This document shows, piece after piece, positions 1 to 5,767 of a DNA stretch of 5,767 bases (positions are counted from its first letter, which is position 1; every line of letters begins with the position of its first letter). The translations under genes and the position numbers were made by a program. The stretch covers positions 1-5,767 of the forward strand of contig CAMNFX010000098.1 of assembly GCA_946537585.1 (NCBI GenBank), in the 5' to 3' direction. This DNA comes from an uncultured Lachnospiraceae bacterium. Lineage in GTDB: Bacteria > Bacillota > Clostridia > Lachnospirales > Lachnospiraceae. The notes under the pieces were generated by a model. It was not told where the DNA came from, searched no databases, and saw only the letters and a list, made by a program, of their open reading frames with translations.

Positions 1-1
1 G

Positions 2-34
2 AAATTTGCAAGTACACTCGCAAATTTTGTTCAT
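2..34. terminator. Inverted repeat with T-rich tail, possible terminator of an upstream gene
   Basis: A perfect 8-bp inverted repeat, AAATTTGC (2-9) and GCAAATTT (20-27), is separated by 10 bases and followed by TTTTGTT. The inner part can add an AG/CT pairing across one mismatch. On the + strand this resembles a short intrinsic terminator for a gene lying before the window. It also ends exactly at the predicted -35 box of the protease gene, so it could instead be an operator. The stem is AT-rich and not very stable, and the upstream gene is not visible, so the role is uncertain. Confidence 0.4.
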
Positions 35-55
35 TTGTCCCTTAGCTCATATAAT
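27..55 (+). promoter_or_regulatory. Putative sigma-A promoter of the M16C protease gene
   Basis: The -10 box TATAAT (50-55) is a perfect match to the consensus. The hexamer 17 bases upstream, TTGTTC (27-32), keeps only the TTG of TTGACA. Transcription would start near base 62, giving a leader of about 40 bases before the ATG at 102. The weak -35 next to an inverted repeat suggests possible regulation, but this is inference. Confidence 0.55.
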
Positions 56-90
56 CAGGCGCAGGGGAGAGCACATAAGGCCCCGGCCGA

Positions 91-101
91 AAGGAAACAG
101 T
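91..101 (+). promoter_or_regulatory. Ribosome binding site deciding the protease start
   Basis: AAGGAAACAGT lies directly before ATG at 102, with AGGA ending six bases upstream of the start. This supports ATG 102 over the TTG at base 6. The TTG has no room for a binding site inside the window and lies upstream of the predicted promoter. The same AGGAAACAGTATG string recurs at the start of the alcohol dehydrogenase gene. Confidence 0.75.
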
Positions 102-3100
102 ATGTTTAAAAATAAACTCAGGCTTTTGTGGGTCGCTGCAGCAGCTTCCCTGCTGCTGAATGTTACAGGCATTCAGGCTGCTGTAAATGCGTATGCTGCC
201 GAAAATGAAAATACCGCTCTCGAAGAGGCGGCGGCTTCAGATGAAACTGCATCCGATGAAGAAACAGAGGATGATTCTGAAAGAAAGGCTGAGGCCGCGT
301 CTGTTTCTCTTCCGGAACCGGGCGATGAGATCTGCGGCTTCAGGGTGACGAAAGTCGGGCATTTCAAGCAGAAGAATGCCGATATCGTTTCCATGGAGCA
401 TGAAAAGAGCGGAGCAAAGCTTCTTTATATTGCAAACAAGGATATCGACAAGGCGGTCAATGTGTTTTTCCGTACCAGAGGAGAGAATGACAAGGGCATC
501 CCGCATGTTTTCGAGCACATCACGCTCTCCGGTTCCGGGAAATATCCGAACTCGAACCTGTTCGATCAGATTGCAGGCTCAAGCTATAACACTTTTATGA
601 ATGCGTCCACATGGCAGCAGATGACCACCTATGACATGGCTTCCCTGTCTGAGGACCAGCTTCTGTCCATCATGGATTTTTACATGAGCGGATTGACGGA
701 CCCGCTTGCACTTCGTGATGAGCATCCGTTAAAAAGAGAGGCTTTCCGGTATGCACTTGAGGATCCCGAAGGTGAGATCACTGTCACCGGTGCCGTTTTT
801 AATGAGATGGAAGCGGCAAATGCCGACATTGAGTGCCAGATGGAGCTGAATATGAAGCGCATGTTGTTTCCGGGAAGCATCATGAGCTTCAATACGGGCG
901 GAATCCGGGAGGATATCTTAAGTATCACGCTCGATGAACTGAAAAGCTATTATAATACCTATTATCATCCCTCCAATATGCTGATCTGCCTTTACGGGGA
1001 TATGGATTACACCCGCTTCCTTGAAAAGCTCGATCAGGATTACCTGTCAAACTATGAGAAAAAGGAGATCAGCCTTACGGATGACGGCTATATCCCGTGG
1101 ACAGGATACCGTAAGGCGGTCCTTCCCTACGCGGTGACGGAGGACACGGATGCGGACGGCGCCGGTATGGTCACCTATGCTGTTGCTCTTAATGACCTGC
1201 CGGTCTATGATCAGGCACTCATGACGGTGATCTCCGGCATGCTGAACGCGGAGAGCAGTCCGCTCGTAAAGAAAATGCAGGAGGTCTTCCCGGACAGCGT
1301 TTACTCTGCCGAAATCAATACTGCGCTTTCGACACCGGTTTTCACCTTCAGTCTTCAGGACACCTCCGAGGGGGATGGAGAACTGTTTAAAAAGACGGTG
1401 GATGAGGCGATCGCTCAGATCGCGGAGGAGGGCCTTCAGAAGGATCTTGTCGAATCTGTGGTCAACAATGAACGGCTCAGCAACATCCTGGAAGCAGAGG
1501 AGCCAGGCGGCATCAATGTAAACCGGTTATTCGGGATGTACTGGTCCTTAAGCGGTGATCCGCTTGCTTCCCTCGACTATTTCAAAGCCTGTGACAATCT
1601 GCAGGGAGAAGCAGACACGGGGCGTCTGGATGATCTTGTTTCGGAATATCTGCTGGATCCCGAACAGTCCGTCCTTGTGGAAATGAATCCTGATCCCGGT
1701 CTGAAAGAAGCGGAAGATGAGGCGTTTGCCGGAAAGCTCTCTGAGATGAAGGCGGAAATGAGTATCTCCGAGCTCGCGGAAATGGTCGGCAAAACCAAAG
1801 AATTCAATGTGTGGAGCGAGCTTTCAGATGACAGCACTGTTTTCGATCAGTTCCGTGCTGTCTCTGTGCAGGATCTTCCCGAGGATGTGACAGCTTCTGA
1901 GGTGGAAGAGGATCATGAGGACGGGATCCGAAAGCTTACCTCTGTCATAAAGGATGCGCCATACGTCGACTCGTCTCTGCTGCTGGATGCCGGGACTCTG
2001 GATTATGACGAGATCCATGATTATGTTTTCCTCGGAGAACTGCTGGGCTCCCTCCCGACCAAAGAGAAGAAAGTGGACGAACTGGACACCGCTCTCAACA
2101 TTGCCATGTATGAATATGCGTTCGGAAGCACGATCATCTATGACGATGAGACCAAAAAGCCGCATCCTTACTTCAGTATCTCGTCTACTGAGCTAACGGA
2201 AAAGATCGGTGATTCCCGTGCCCTTCTTCTGGAGATCTTAAAAGATACGGACTTTTCAGATACAGCCCGTATCCGCTACCTTGCTTCCACGGCAGCTGCC
2301 TCGATGAAGCAGGGCCTCGTTTCATCTCCGAATTCGGCGGCTTTGATGACTGCGCTTGCGGCATCGGATGAGGACCGTATGTATGAGTATCACGCGACCG
2401 GGCTGGATTATATGAAATATCTGCAGAAGGTGGCGTCTATGAATGAGAGCGAACTGGAGGCGCTTTCAGAAAAGCTCTCGGCAGTGCTCAGAAAACTGCT
2501 GAATAAAAACAATGCAATCTACTATGCTATCGGATCCGAAGAGTCTATCAAAGAAGACTGGCAGGAGTCATCCGCTCTCAGGGAAATGCTGTCTGCGGAC
2601 GAAAATGAAAATCAGGATTATCAGGAGGAACTGAAAGAGCTTCATGACAGCTTCGGAAAATCGATCGCTGTTCTGGTAAATACCTCGGTCAATTATAACG
2701 GCTACGCCGCATCAAACCGTACGACAGGCTTCGAGGATAATGCTCTGAATCAGGTGCTCGTGAATCTGATCTACAGCAAGATCACCTATCCTGCATTCCG
2801 TTATGATATCGGAGCCTATGGATACATGGACAGAGTCGGACACAGGCAGAGCTATATGATCAGCTACCGGGATCCGGATATCAGGCCTTCCTTTGACTGG
2901 TATGAAAAGCTGCCGGACCTGCTGGATTCCTATGAGCCCACCCGGGAGGATGTCGATGATGCCATCATCAGTACGTATTCTTCCTATGCTTATCCGGTAT
3001 CGCCAAGGAACATGGCGCTGGCAGAGATCAACGCCCGGCTGGAGAATCAAAAGCGCAGCGTCTCAGAGGATTACCTGAAGAAGATGAGAGAAGCGAAGCA

Positions 3101-3245
3101 GGTACAACCGGAAGACCTGAAGGAAACAGCCTCTCACATTCGGAAGATGATTGAAGACGGCGTCAGAGTGACCGCCGGCAATTCCGCAGCGATCAAACAG
3201 AACAGCGATCTTTATGATCAGGTGATCGACGATCTTGTAAAATAA
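102..3245 (+). CDS. Secreted M16C zinc metalloprotease, presequence protease (PreP/HypA)-like, insulinase superfamily
   Basis: Predicted to be an exported zinc peptidase that degrades peptides inside a closed clam-shell chamber, as the M16C family does. From ATG 102 it has 1047 residues. Residues 1-32 form a signal peptide: basic start, hydrophobic core VAAAASLLL, and AYA before a likely cut after Ala32. Residues 33-63 are an acidic Glu/Asp/Ala/Ser linker, and the remaining ~975 residues match the family's usual size. The inverted zinc motif is HVFEH (H135, E138 catalytic, H139), with the third ligand E235 in FNEM; the 96-residue spacing agrees with plant PreP as I remember it. The second half carries R900 and Y906 (R..IGAY) and the SYRDP motif expected of the C-terminal lobe. 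A charged helical linker follows residue ~530. There is no lipobox, sortase motif or C-terminal membrane segment, so the protein is probably released or loosely wall-bound. The natural substrate cannot be read from the sequence. Family assignment is firm; the exported location is inferred. Confidence 0.93.
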   Translation: MFKNKLRLLWVAAAASLLLNVTGIQAAVNAYAAENENTALEEAAASDETASDEETEDDSERKAEAASVSLPEPGDEICGFRVTKVGHFKQKNADIVSMEHEKSGAKLLYIANKDIDKAVNVFFRTRGENDKGIPHVFEHITLSGSGKYPNSNLFDQIAGSSYNTFMNASTWQQMTTYDMASLSEDQLLSIMDFYMSGLTDPLALRDEHPLKREAFRYALEDPEGEITVTGAVFNEMEAANADIECQMELNMKRMLFPGSIMSFNTGGIREDILSITLDELKSYYNTYYHPSNMLICLYGDMDYTRFLEKLDQDYLSNYEKKEISLTDDGYIPWTGYRKAVLPYAVTEDTDADGAGMVTYAVALNDLPVYDQALMTVISGMLNAESSPLVKKMQEVFPDSVYSAEINTALSTPVFTFSLQDTSEGDGELFKKTVDEAIAQIAEEGLQKDLVESVVNNERLSNILEAEEPGGINVNRLFGMYWSLSGDPLASLDYFKACDNLQGEADTGRLDDLVSEYLLDPEQSVLVEMNPDPGLKEAEDEAFAGKLSEMKAEMSISELAEMVGKTKEFNVWSELSDDSTVFDQFRAVSVQDLPEDVTASEVEEDHEDGIRKLTSVIKDAPYVDSSLLLDAGTLDYDEIHDYVFLGELLGSLPTKEKKVDELDTALNIAMYEYAFGSTIIYDDETKKPHPYFSISSTELTEKIGDSRALLLEILKDTDFSDTARIRYLASTAAASMKQGLVSSPNSAALMTALAASDEDRMYEYHATGLDYMKYLQKVASMNESELEALSEKLSAVLRKLLNKNNAIYYAIGSEESIKEDWQESSALREMLSADENENQDYQEELKELHDSFGKSIAVLVNTSVNYNGYAASNRTTGFEDNALNQVLVNLIYSKITYPAFRYDIGAYGYMDRVGHRQSYMISYRDPDIRPSFDWYEKLPDLLDSYEPTREDVDDAIISTYSSYAYPVSPRNMALAEINARLENQKRSVSEDYLKKMREAKQVQPEDLKETASHIRKMIEDGVRVTAGNSAAIKQNSDLYDQVIDDLVK

Positions 3246-3355
3246 CAAAAATGCAGTGATTCATCCTTCTCTCAGAGAATGTGTGAGATCCATGGCTGAA
3301 TGTTCCGCCTGCCGGAAGCGGCTATGGCTTCATATGATATTTAGGAGGAAACAGT
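3246..3355 (+). other. Intergenic gap between protease and alcohol dehydrogenase genes
   Basis: This 110-base gap has no T-run after any stem, so no convincing terminator. A small hairpin, TTCTC/GAGAA, lies at 3267-3279. A second fold can pair CCATGG (3290-3295) with CTATGG (3322-3327) and CCGC with GCGG inside it, just before the ribosome binding site. No good promoter was found: TATGAT at 3333-3338 would start transcription inside the ribosome binding site and has no -35. Read-through from the protease gene is therefore possible. The hairpin might affect translation or RNA processing, but support is slight. Confidence 0.35.
3343..3355 (+). promoter_or_regulatory. Strong ribosome binding site of the alcohol dehydrogenase gene
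   Basis: AGGAGG (3343-3348) is a near-perfect Shine-Dalgarno sequence, seven bases before ATG 3356. It fixes the start of the alcohol dehydrogenase. Confidence 0.85.
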
Positions 3356-4549
3356 ATGGAGAATTTTGAGTTTTATACGCCGACAAGAGTTCTTTTCGGG
3401 AAAGGACAGGAGGAAAAGGTCGGCAAGCTGATCCGAGAGTTCGGCGGGACGAAGGTGCTGCTGCATTACGGCGGACAGTCTGCAAAGAAAAGCGGGCTTT
3501 TAGACCGCGTCAAGAGCTGTCTGGAAGCGGAGGGCCTTAAGTATGTAGAGCTTGGAGGCGTCCGGGCCAACCCGGAGCTTGCTCTTGTGAAGGAAGGCGT
3601 TGCACTCGCCAGAAAGGAAAAGGTCGATTTTGTCCTTGCTGTCGGCGGCGGCTCCGTGATCGATTCCTCCAAGGCCATCGCCAACGGCGCGGCCAACCCG
3701 GAGGTCGAGGATGTCTGGGATTTCTCTATGAAGAAGGCTGCTCCGGTCCGTACGCTTCCCAAGGGTGTGATCCTGACACTGGCGGCTGCCGGTTCGGAAA
3801 TGTCCGAATCCTGTGTCATCACCAACCCGGAGGTCAATCTCAAGAGAGGATATAATTCCAGGCTGAACCGTGTCCAGTTCGCGATCGAGAATCCGGAGCT
3901 TACCTATTCGGTACCTCCTTATCAGACAGCCTGCGGCGCGGTGGACATCGCCATGCATACCATGGAGCGTTACTTCTCTCCGGGAGAGGATACAGATCTT
4001 ACCGACGCGCTTGCGGAAGCGGTCATGCGCACGATCATCAAGGCAGGAAAGGAAGCGTATTTCGATCCTGAAAACTACGCTGCAAGAGGCAATATGATGT
4101 GGGCATCCTCTTTAGCGCACAACGACCTTACCGGCAACGGCAGAAAGTGTTTCCTTCCGGTTCACCAGATGGAGCATGAGCTTTCCGGCCTGCATACTGA
4201 GATCACGCACGGCGCCGGACTTGCGGCTTTGTGGTGCAGCTGGGCACGCTATGTCTATACGTATTCCCTGTCCAGATTTGTACGCTTTGCGGTCAATGTA
4301 TGGGGCGTGCAGGAAGACTTTGAGCATCCGGAAAAAACGGCGCTTGAGGGCATCCGCAGGCAGGAGGAGTATTATAAGGAGCTCAGCATGCCGACGAGCA
4401 TCCGCGAGTTCGGCATAAAGGAAGAGGAGCTCGAGACCCTCGCCGAGATGTGCTGCTACCGGCATACCCGCACTCTTCCGGGATACAAGGTGCTCGATTA
4501 TGATGATATCTTAAAGATCTACCGTATGTCCTGGGAGCTCGGAGCATAA
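3356..4549 (+). CDS. Iron-containing alcohol dehydrogenase, YqhD/butanol dehydrogenase type
   Basis: A cytoplasmic NAD(P)H-dependent oxidoreductase of the group III (Fe-ADH) family, expected to interconvert aldehydes or ketones and alcohols, for example in disposal of fermentation electrons. At 397 residues it is a normal length (family about 385-400). The N-terminal Rossmann-like domain has the YTPTRVLFGKG start and GGGSVID at 97-103 with K106, the pyrophosphate-binding loop. The C-terminal helical domain carries all four expected metal ligands: D197, H201 (DIAMH), H270 (VHQMEHEL) and H285 (THGAG). GGQSAKKSG near 39-47 resembles the GGGSIKK segment of YqhD, which lacks the Asp that selects NAD, so NADPH preference is likely but not certain. 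The gene follows the protease by 110 bases and is closed by a weak terminator at 4558-4583. The actual substrate (butanal, acetaldehyde, a diol or other) cannot be told from the sequence, so no gene symbol is given. Confidence 0.93.
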   Translation: MENFEFYTPTRVLFGKGQEEKVGKLIREFGGTKVLLHYGGQSAKKSGLLDRVKSCLEAEGLKYVELGGVRANPELALVKEGVALARKEKVDFVLAVGGGSVIDSSKAIANGAANPEVEDVWDFSMKKAAPVRTLPKGVILTLAAAGSEMSESCVITNPEVNLKRGYNSRLNRVQFAIENPELTYSVPPYQTACGAVDIAMHTMERYFSPGEDTDLTDALAEAVMRTIIKAGKEAYFDPENYAARGNMMWASSLAHNDLTGNGRKCFLPVHQMEHELSGLHTEITHGAGLAALWCSWARYVYTYSLSRFVRFAVNVWGVQEDFEHPEKTALEGIRRQEEYYKELSMPTSIREFGIKEEELETLAEMCCYRHTRTLPGYKVLDYDDILKIYRMSWELGA

Positions 4550-4557
4550 ATCAGGGG

Positions 4558-4583
4558 AGCGCTGATTGAATCAGCACTTTCTT
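4558..4583 (+). terminator. Weak intrinsic terminator after the alcohol dehydrogenase gene
   Basis: GCTGA (4561-4565) and TCAGC (4571-4575) form a stem around the loop TTGAA, with AG/CT pairs outside one C-A mismatch, followed by TTTCTT. It begins nine bases after the stop codon, where a terminator is expected. The stem is short and the U-tract is broken, so termination is probably incomplete. Confidence 0.5.
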
Positions 4584-4614
4584 AGAACATTTTTCACAAA
4601 CGTATTTACAGGTG

Positions 4615-4643
4615 TTGCAATTTCTCCCGGAATTTGATATTGT
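4615..4643 (+). promoter_or_regulatory. Extended -10 promoter of the metK leader
   Basis: TTGCAA (4615-4620) and TATTGT (4638-4643) are exactly 17 bases apart, and TG at 4635-4636 gives an extended -10 element (TGnTATTGT). Transcription should begin near 4650, about 15 bases before the riboswitch P1 strand. That position is what a leader RNA controlled by this aptamer requires. Confidence 0.7.
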
Positions 4644-4663
4644 ATGCACTGTGAACAAAAACC

Positions 4664-4763
4664 TACCTATGAAGAGTGCGTGAGAGACAAGCTCGATGAC
4701 CGCACAGCAACCTGCATAAAAGGGTATGCAAGGTGCTAAAGCTTGACCGATGGGTGAGATAGT
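4664..4763 (+). ncRNA. SAM riboswitch aptamer, SAM-I clan (possibly SAM-I/IV variant)
   Basis: This leader RNA should bind S-adenosylmethionine and control metK. Visible parts: P1, CUAU 4667-4670 with AUAG 4759-4762; P2a, GUGCG 4676-4680 with CGCAC 4701-4705; a kink-turn with GAU bulge 4695-4697 and tandem G-A pairs (4682-4683 with 4698-4699); P2b, GAG 4684-4686 with CUC 4692-4694; a pseudoknot, CAAG 4688-4691 with CUUG 4742-4745; the conserved GCAACC 4707-4712; P3, CCU-GCAUA 4711-4718 with UAUGC-A-AGG 4725-4733; AAGGUGCUAA 4730-4739; and P4, ACC 4746-4748 with GGU 4753-4755. The conserved core and four-way layout are S-box. GAAGAG in place of CAAGAG after P1, a J3/4 reading GCUAAAGCUUG, and the tiny P4 recall the SAM-I/IV variants, judged from memory. 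A terminator and metK directly downstream fit an OFF switch at high SAM. Confidence 0.9.
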
Positions 4764-4781
4764 AAGCTTTTATAAGACCCA
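4751..4781 (+). promoter_or_regulatory. Proposed antiterminator of the metK riboswitch
   Basis: UGGGU (4751-4755) pairs perfectly with ACCCA (4777-4781). Inside it AUAG (4759-4762) pairs with UUAU (4770-4773), leaving a GAG/AAG internal loop. This hairpin consumes the 3' strands of P4 and P1 and the 5' arm of the terminator. It is therefore incompatible with both the SAM-bound aptamer and the terminator, as an antiterminator must be. The pairing was worked out by eye, without energies. Confidence 0.55.
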
Positions 4782-4803
4782 GACGGTATGTCTGGGTCTT
4801 TTT
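4774..4803 (+). terminator. Intrinsic terminator, expression platform of the SAM riboswitch
   Basis: An 11-bp perfect stem, AAGACCCAGAC (4774-4784) with GTCTGGGTCTT (4790-4800), carries the loop GGTAT and runs into a five-base T tract. It sits 11 bases after the P1 3' strand and about 100 bases before metK. When SAM holds P1 together this hairpin can form and stop transcription before metK. Confidence 0.92.
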
Positions 4804-4902
4804 CAGGGAATTCTGATCATTTCGTTTCAGCGCTTTCCTTGACAAGATCTGTCTCAATTAAGGTAGGCGATCAACCTTTATTGCAAAAGGAAAGGAAAAG
4901 GA
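4804..4902 (+). other. Leader between riboswitch terminator and metK
   Basis: This 99-base stretch has no ORF. It contains a perfect TTGACA (4839-4844) without a good -10 partner at 16-18 bases; TAGGCG at 19 bases matches poorly. It ends in the purine-rich ribosome binding tract. No other structure was recognised. Confidence 0.4.
4888..4902 (+). promoter_or_regulatory. Ribosome binding site of metK
   Basis: The purine tract here repeats AAAGG-like units. AAAGG at 4891-4895 lies seven bases before ATG 4903, the best spacing, with a further AAGG closer to the start. It supports ATG 4903, which begins the conserved [18 protein letters not shown] end of the protein. Confidence 0.8.
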
Positions 4903-5767
4903 ATGGCAAGAAAATTATTTACCTCCGAATCTGTAACTGAAGGGCATCCGGATAAGGTCTGCGATCAGATCTCCGATGCAGTCCTTGACGCGATCATTGC
5001 GCAGGACACCAATGCGCACGTGGCCTGCGAGACCTTCTGTACCACCGGCATGGTCGTGGTGATGGGAGAGATCTCCACCAGCTGCTATGTGGATATTCAG
5101 AAGATCGCACGCGGTGTTGTCTGCGATATCGGTTATGACAGCGCGGAAATGGGATTCAACGGAAACACCTGCGGCATTATGACTGCGATCGATGAACAGT
5201 CCGGCGATATCGCCATGGGCGTCAACAAATCCTATGAGTACAAGGACGGGGAAGAGGACGAGGCCAACCTTCGCGGCGCAGGCGATCAGGGCATCATGTT
5301 CGGTTACGCCTGCAATGAGACCCCGGAGTATATGCCTCTTGCAACCATGCTGGCACACAAGACCTCACACAAGCTTGCAGAGGTCCGCAAGGCGGGGCTT
5401 TATCCCTACCTTCGTCCGGACGGCAAGACCCAGGTGACGGTAGAATACGAAGGCGACAAGCCGGTACGTGTCGACACCGTCGTTTTGTCTACGCAGCATT
5501 CCGAGGATGTCTCTCTTGAAAAGCTTCGCGAGGATATGATCCAGGGCGTGATCCTGGAAGTGATCCCGCCGGAGCTGATCGATGAGAAGACCCGCTTCTT
5601 CATCAATCCGACCGGACGCTTTGTCATCGGCGGCCCGCAGGGCGATACCGGCCTTACCGGTCGAAAGATCATTGTCGATACCTACGGCGGAGCCGCAAGA
5701 CACGGCGGCGGCGCATTCTCCGGCAAGGACCCGACCAAGGTCGACCGTTCGGCTGCATATGCGCTTC
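4903..5767 (+). CDS. metK: S-adenosylmethionine synthetase (methionine adenosyltransferase), 3' end outside window
   Basis: MetK makes SAM from methionine and ATP, releasing phosphate and pyrophosphate; it is cytoplasmic and usually a tetramer. The window holds 288 codons of about 390-400, with no stop or frameshift before the edge. Hallmarks are intact. GHPDK is at 14-18, with H15 and D17 for ATP and magnesium. E43 and E56 each sit one residue after the Escherichia coli E42 and E55 numbering I recall. The family signature GAGDQG is at 125-130 and the loop GDTGLTGRK at 247-255 (D248, R254, K255). The glycine-rich second signature is H267 GGGAFSGKD to 276. The start is fixed by the conserved N-terminus and the AAAGG site. 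Expression should be set by the SAM riboswitch and terminator in its leader, giving feedback by its own product. The gene is transcribed separately from the dehydrogenase upstream, apart from possible read-through. Only the C-terminal ~100 residues are unseen. Confidence 0.98.
   Translation, partial: MARKLFTSESVTEGHPDKVCDQISDAVLDAIIAQDTNAHVACETFCTTGMVVVMGEISTSCYVDIQKIARGVVCDIGYDSAEMGFNGNTCGIMTAIDEQSGDIAMGVNKSYEYKDGEEDEANLRGAGDQGIMFGYACNETPEYMPLATMLAHKTSHKLAEVRKAGLYPYLRPDGKTQVTVEYEGDKPVRVDTVVLSTQHSEDVSLEKLREDMIQGVILEVIPPELIDEKTRFFINPTGRFVIGGPQGDTGLTGRKIIVDTYGGAARHGGGAFSGKDPTKVDRSAAYAL

Noticed and set aside
6..101. Extension of the protease frame to a TTG start at base 6, adding 32 residues
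   Set aside because: It would place the signal peptide behind a charged, Arg-rich segment, lies upstream of the predicted TATAAT box, and has no visible ribosome binding site. ATG 102 has one and gives a normal signal peptide.
1824..2165. Minus-strand ORF of 113 codons inside the protease gene
   Set aside because: No recognisable domain or start signal; it lies wholly inside the conserved M16C coding sequence.
3333..3338. TATGAT as a -10 box for the alcohol dehydrogenase gene
   Set aside because: Transcription would start within the AGGAGG ribosome binding site, and the bases 17 upstream (TGCCGG region) are not a -35 element.
3466..3958. Overlapping minus-strand ORFs of 125 and 152 codons inside the alcohol dehydrogenase gene
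   Set aside because: Their open frames mirror the codon usage of the well-supported + strand gene, and no motif or binding site supports them.
4663..4857. Minus-strand ORF of 64 codons across the metK leader
   Set aside because: It runs antisense through the riboswitch and terminator, resembles no known protein, and its presence is explained by chance.
4839..4869. Possible second metK promoter (TTGACA at 4839) that would bypass the riboswitch
   Set aside because: The -35 is perfect, but no acceptable -10 lies at 16-18 bases; TAGGCG at 19 bases matches only two consensus positions. It would also defeat the feedback control.
4915..5358. Minus-strand ORF of 147 codons inside metK
   Set aside because: It is fully antisense to a highly conserved metK region and is a shadow of that reading frame.

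Overview
The window looks like chromosomal DNA from a Gram-positive anaerobe of the Clostridia, most likely Lachnospiraceae-like. This is inferred from three things. There is a PreP/HypA-type M16C protease, a butanol-dehydrogenase-type iron alcohol dehydrogenase, and a metK gene controlled by a SAM riboswitch with an intrinsic terminator. The base composition is moderate, and the purine-rich ribosome binding sites (AGGAGG, AAAGG) are strong. No mobile element, CRISPR array, rRNA or tRNA is visible. All genes lie on the + strand.

Region 1 (1-3245): a short leader holds an inverted repeat, a perfect TATAAT -10 box and a ribosome binding site. It precedes a large exported zinc metalloprotease of the M16C (presequence protease-like) family, 1047 aa. 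The protein has a signal peptide and a very acidic linker before the catalytic domain. The complete M16 active site is present: HxxEH, a distal Glu, and the C-terminal Arg/Tyr pair.

Region 2 (3246-4549): a 110-base gap with no convincing terminator or promoter leads to an iron-containing alcohol dehydrogenase of the YqhD/BDH type, 397 aa. Its four metal ligands and nucleotide-binding motif are intact. The two genes may be co-transcribed and share an identical 13-base translation initiation sequence. No metabolic link between them is evident.

Region 3 (4550-5767): after a weak terminator, an extended -10 promoter drives a leader RNA. The leader contains a SAM-I-clan riboswitch, a proposed antiterminator and a strong intrinsic terminator, followed by metK (S-adenosylmethionine synthetase), which runs off the window end. 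This is a feedback loop in which the enzyme's product, SAM, would shut off its own synthesis. The aptamer is recognisably SAM-I-like but has variant features: AUGAAGAG at the P1 exit, GCUAAAGCUUG in J3/4, and a 3-bp P4. These point towards the SAM-I/IV variant group.

No wholly new system is evident. The best leads are the variant riboswitch and its switching mechanism, and the secreted form of a protease family best known from inside cells and organelles.
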